This document shows, piece after piece, positions 61,195-64,000 of a stretch of DNA of 64,000 nucleotides. Each line of letters begins with the position of its first letter. Within the stretch, counting starts at the first letter, position 1. The DNA comes from QHWK01 sp035259385. Its GTDB lineage: Bacteria > Acidobacteriota > Vicinamibacteria > Vicinamibacterales > CAVVIG01. The translations under genes were made by a program, and so were the position numbers. The stretch lies in contig DATFWL010000443.1 in the NCBI GenBank assembly GCA_035259385.1, positions 8,617 to 72,616 of the forward strand, given 5' to 3'. Below the pieces are notes generated by a model. It did not search any database, had not been told where the DNA came from, and was given only the letters and a program-made list of their open reading frames with translations.

Positions 61195-61681
61195 TTCAAC
61201 GCCATATCGGGTGCTCAGTCAGGTGTCGGGACGCGCTCCTGCCGATCGGGGATCGCTCGCGTCGATTCTGGACGGTGCTTGTGTCTCGCGGATGGGTGCG
61301 CCGGCGCAGCCATCCAGGAGCTGACCCGACGAGCCGGGGTGCAGGTCCTTGAAGATTTTGGAGATATTCGCGTTACAGCGCGACTACTTCCGCGCGGTCA
61401 CGCGAGGAGGGAAGTTGGAGCGGGCTACGGCGATCGAACTCTGTTAACGCGTGTTTTCTAAATGACGATGGCGCGCGACTTCTGGCCCCGAGAGTTTGAT
61501 CCTGCGCTGATTAGCGCGTTGCGGTTCGTGCACTCGTGTCCACCAGAATTCTCGGCGTTACACCCGCGTCGTGGAAATAAACATTGTGGACACGATTAAA
61601 CGCTTCCAAGAAGACGCACTCCGGATCATTCGTTCCACAGCTTGAATCCGCGGATGCACCCCGACTTCGCCTAGATAGCCC
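61195..61681. other. Intergenic region, no gene recognised
   Basis: About 490 bases between two minus-strand genes. GC content falls after 61440 and several short AT-rich tracts occur near 61575-61640, where a promoter of the CHAT gene is not expected (it would lie to the left). No repeat, RNA gene or long ORF that I can support. Confidence 0.5.
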
Positions 61682-64000
61682 TCATTCTTCGCGCAGCAGC
61701 ATCAACGGACTCACCGACAGCGCGCGCTGCGCGGGAATCCACGTTCCGAGCACGCCCAGGAGCGCCATCGCGACGACAACGCCTGCCAGGACGACCGGAT
61801 CGCGCGGACTCGCCTGATACACGATGGCCGCGAGCACGCGGCTCGCCAGGATGCCGAGGACGAGGCCAGCTCCCGAACCAAGCGCCAGCAGTTTGAGCGC
61901 ACGCCCGAGCGCCGAGCGCAGAACGTGCGCGCGCTGCGCGCCGAGCGCCATGCGGATGCCCAATTCCCGCTTCCGTTTGCTCAGCGAGTAGGCCGCCAAA
62001 CCGAAGATGCCGGTGACGGACAGCATCGCGCCCATCGCGCCCAACACCCCGAGCGACGCCGTGGCCATGCGCGGTCCGAACAGCGTCGCGCCGCTGTCGA
62101 GCTCGCTCTTCCACGTTTCGATCGAGAACGGCATCGCCGGATCCAAGTCGTGCAGCGTCGTCCTGATCGCCGAGGTCAATTGCCGTGGGTCGTGCGACGA
62201 CCGGACGACGAGCCAGGTCGACGTCGTGGGCGACTGCTGAATAGGAAAGAACATCGCCGGCTGCGGACTTTCAGCGACGCTCGTGTACTTTCCATCTTCG
62301 ACGACGCCGATGACCTGAATGCGCGAACCGTCGCGGATCTTGTAGTAGCTGCCCACGGCGTTGGTGACGGAACCGAAGATTCTGCGTGCGAACTCCTGAT
62401 TGATCACCGCGACGCGCGGCGCGTCCTTGTCGTCGTGCCACGTCGGCGCTCGTCCGGCCAGAAGTGCGGTCCCCGCTGCCTGGAAATATCCGGGCGAGAT
62501 CTTGTAGGCGACGGGATTCGCTACAGCGTTGGCCGGCCTGAGGTCCGTCATCGTGTCGGTATAAATGCTGATCGTGGTCGAGCCAGCCCACAATGGCGGT
62601 TGATCGATCAGGCCCACCGCCTCGGTGCCCGAAATCGTCTGCAGCGCCTCGATCATCCGCTTCTGGATCGGCGCGACCATGCCTTCCTTGTATCCGGCCA
62701 TGCTGAGATCCGTGTCGACAAGCATGGCGCGATCGATCTCGAAGCCGAACGAAATGTTCTGCGACCGCAGCAGGCCGCGGACGGCGACGAGCGAGGCGGT
62801 GACCAGCACTGCACAGATCGCGATCTGCACGACGAGCAGCAGGTCGCGGACCGCAATCCGCCGCACGACGTACCCGGTCGATCCCGCCTTCACGACCTCG
62901 TACGGGTCGGTGCGGAGCGTCTGCCGCACCGGCACGGCGCCAAAGACGAACCCGCTGGCGATCGTGACCAGCAGGGCGACGGCGTATACCGTGCGGTCCG
63001 GCGTCACCGGCACGTGAATCGGAAATCGGGAAAACGGTTGCCAGGCGCTCAGACCGCGCAGTACGACGACGCTGGCCGAGACGCCGGCGGCGCCGCCAAT
63101 CAACGCGATCAGCACCGCTTCAGTGAACAACTGCCGCAGAATCCGCGCGCGGCTCGCGCCGAGCGCCAGGCGCAGGGCCACTTCGCGCGAGCGATCGGCG
63201 GCGCGCGCGGCAAACAGACTGCCGAGGTTGGCGCACGCGGCCAGCAGAATCAGCGCCGCCAGCAACATCAGCCCGATCAGGAACGCCTGCACGACCGGAC
63301 CAAGAAAGTCGCCATACAATCCCGGCCGCGCCAGCGCGAAGGTCATCTGCCCGTCATCTTTCGGATAGTTTTTTTCGAGATAGGCGCCTATCGAATTCAG
63401 ATCGGCAATGGCCTGCGCCGGCGTCATCCCGCCCTTGAGATGCCCCATCACCATGAAGATCCAGTGCGTGCCGCGCTTGTTCAAGTCGGTATTGCCCTCG
63501 AGCTGTTCCTCGTTGAGCAGCGGCACGAACAAATCGGGCGTGAAAAACATCAGCGTGCCGTGGAAGGCAGGCGGGGCGACTCCGACGATCGTGTACGGGT
63601 GCTTGTTGAGTCGAACGACGCGGCCGATGACGGAAGGATCCCCCTGAAAACGGGTGTGCCAATAGGTGTGGCCGAGGACGACATACGGCACGCTGTTGGG
63701 GCCATGCTCGTCGGCGGCGTGAAAGAAGCGTCCGAGGTGCGGTTGAATCCTCAGCGCATCGAAGTAGTTCCCGGTGACCGACTCGGCCCAGGCGCGCGTC
63801 GGATTGTCGCCGGTGTCAAGGCCCACCTGCGCGAAGCTGAACGCGGCGAGGCCGTCGAAGGAACGGTTGCGATCGCGCAAGTCGACGTAATCCGGATACG
63901 ACTGAGACCCTGCCTTGTCCGGCCCGCGCTCGATTTGATAGAGACTCTCCGCGTCGGGGACATCGAGGGGCCGCAGGATGAAGGCGTTCAGGACGCTGAA
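61682..64000 (-). CDS. Duplicated MacB/FtsX-type permease (acidobacterial orphan permease family), 5' partial
   Basis: The frame is open to the right edge, so the N-terminus is missing; about 772 residues are visible. It contains the MacB-like periplasmic core (SYPDYVDLRDRNRSFDGLAAFSF, VTGNYFDALRIQPHLGRFF, VIGRVVRLNKHPYTIVGVAPPAF). Two FtsX membrane modules follow: LLAALILLAACANLGSLFAARAADRSREVALRLALGASRARILRQLFTEA, and in the C-terminal half SVTGIFGLAAYSLSKRKRELGIRMALGAQRAHVLRSALGRAL. The ending SVSPLMLLREE is typical. No ATPase gene is adjacent, hence 'orphan'. It probably works in efflux or lipoprotein transport with an unlinked ATPase. Confidence 0.9.
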   Translation of the reverse strand, partial: FSVLNAFILRPLDVPDAESLYQIERGPDKAGSQSYPDYVDLRDRNRSFDGLAAFSFAQVGLDTGDNPTRAWAESVTGNYFDALRIQPHLGRFFHAADEHGPNSVPYVVLGHTYWHTRFQGDPSVIGRVVRLNKHPYTIVGVAPPAFHGTLMFFTPDLFVPLLNEEQLEGNTDLNKRGTHWIFMVMGHLKGGMTPAQAIADLNSIGAYLEKNYPKDDGQMTFALARPGLYGDFLGPVVQAFLIGLMLLAALILLAACANLGSLFAARAADRSREVALRLALGASRARILRQLFTEAVLIALIGGAAGVSASVVVLRGLSAWQPFSRFPIHVPVTPDRTVYAVALLVTIASGFVFGAVPVRQTLRTDPYEVVKAGSTGYVVRRIAVRDLLLVVQIAICAVLVTASLVAVRGLLRSQNISFGFEIDRAMLVDTDLSMAGYKEGMVAPIQKRMIEALQTISGTEAVGLIDQPPLWAGSTTISIYTDTMTDLRPANAVANPVAYKISPGYFQAAGTALLAGRAPTWHDDKDAPRVAVINQEFARRIFGSVTNAVGSYYKIRDGSRIQVIGVVEDGKYTSVAESPQPAMFFPIQQSPTTSTWLVVRSSHDPRQLTSAIRTTLHDLDPAMPFSIETWKSELDSGATLFGPRMATASLGVLGAMGAMLSVTGIFGLAAYSLSKRKRELGIRMALGAQRAHVLRSALGRALKLLALGSGAGLVLGILASRVLAAIVYQASPRDPVVLAGVVVAMALLGVLGTWIPAQRALSVSPLMLLREE

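Noticed and set aside
61490..61504. GAGAGTTTGATCCTG, identical to the 5' end of bacterial 16S rRNA
   Set aside because: The match stops after 15 bases and the following sequence has no rRNA features; treated as chance.

Overview
The window is GC-rich DNA (visibly about two-thirds G+C) of a Gram-negative bacterium, most likely an Acidobacteriota member close to the Vicinamibacteria. The reasons are an Oar-type TonB-dependent receptor with an N-terminal carboxypeptidase-regulatory-like domain, a duplicated MacB/FtsX-type orphan permease at the right edge, paired DUF1080 proteins, and many secreted proteins of unknown function. This assignment is inference from gene content; no rRNA or tRNA gene was seen.

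Region 1 (1-13960) is a sugar-uptake and catabolism block: a bifunctional class II aldolase/short-chain dehydrogenase of the rhamnulose-1-phosphate aldolase type (5' end outside the window), a convergent regulator joining an IclR-like helix-turn-helix to a sugar-binding-protein domain, an Oar-like outer-membrane receptor, and a tightly overlapping ABC importer (ATPase, permease, permease fused to its own binding protein), then two DUF1080 proteins. Together they look like outer-membrane capture, inner-membrane import and cleavage of a deoxyhexose such as rhamnose.

Region 2 (13961-44720) is dense in regulation: three active-looking NarL-type sensor kinases, three close NarL-type response regulators, one stand-alone receiver, an AraC regulator, a GAF-GAF sigma-54 activator and a protein that looks like a histidine kinase with every catalytic box lost. 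Between them lie small secreted or membrane proteins (DUF4136, DUF1214, DUF481, DUF2780, MscS, formylglycine-generating enzyme, MltF-like transglycosylase, a secreted kinase-like protein). Fourteen copies of a 16-base motif, YGCCG-N5-GCATA(G/C), sit between these genes, and at nine of them a start codon lies 32-34 bases downstream. This looks like an undescribed promoter or regulon signature. A second site, CTGTCA-N4-TGACAG, occurs three times.

Region 3 (44725-57274) holds a 2309-residue protein that fuses TamB (inner-membrane anchor and periplasmic beta-helical body) to TamA/BamA (POTRA domains and Omp85 barrel) in one chain. It is followed by TPR, beta/gamma-crystallin-like, glycosyltransferase and FkbM methyltransferase genes.

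Region 4 (57548-61194) is a probable immune or signalling cassette: a CHAT protease-TPR-TIR gene with a one-base frameshift near its end, overlapped by a gene for a TIR/deoxyribosyltransferase-like protein and perhaps a 40-codon ORF. The window ends inside the duplicated permease gene.
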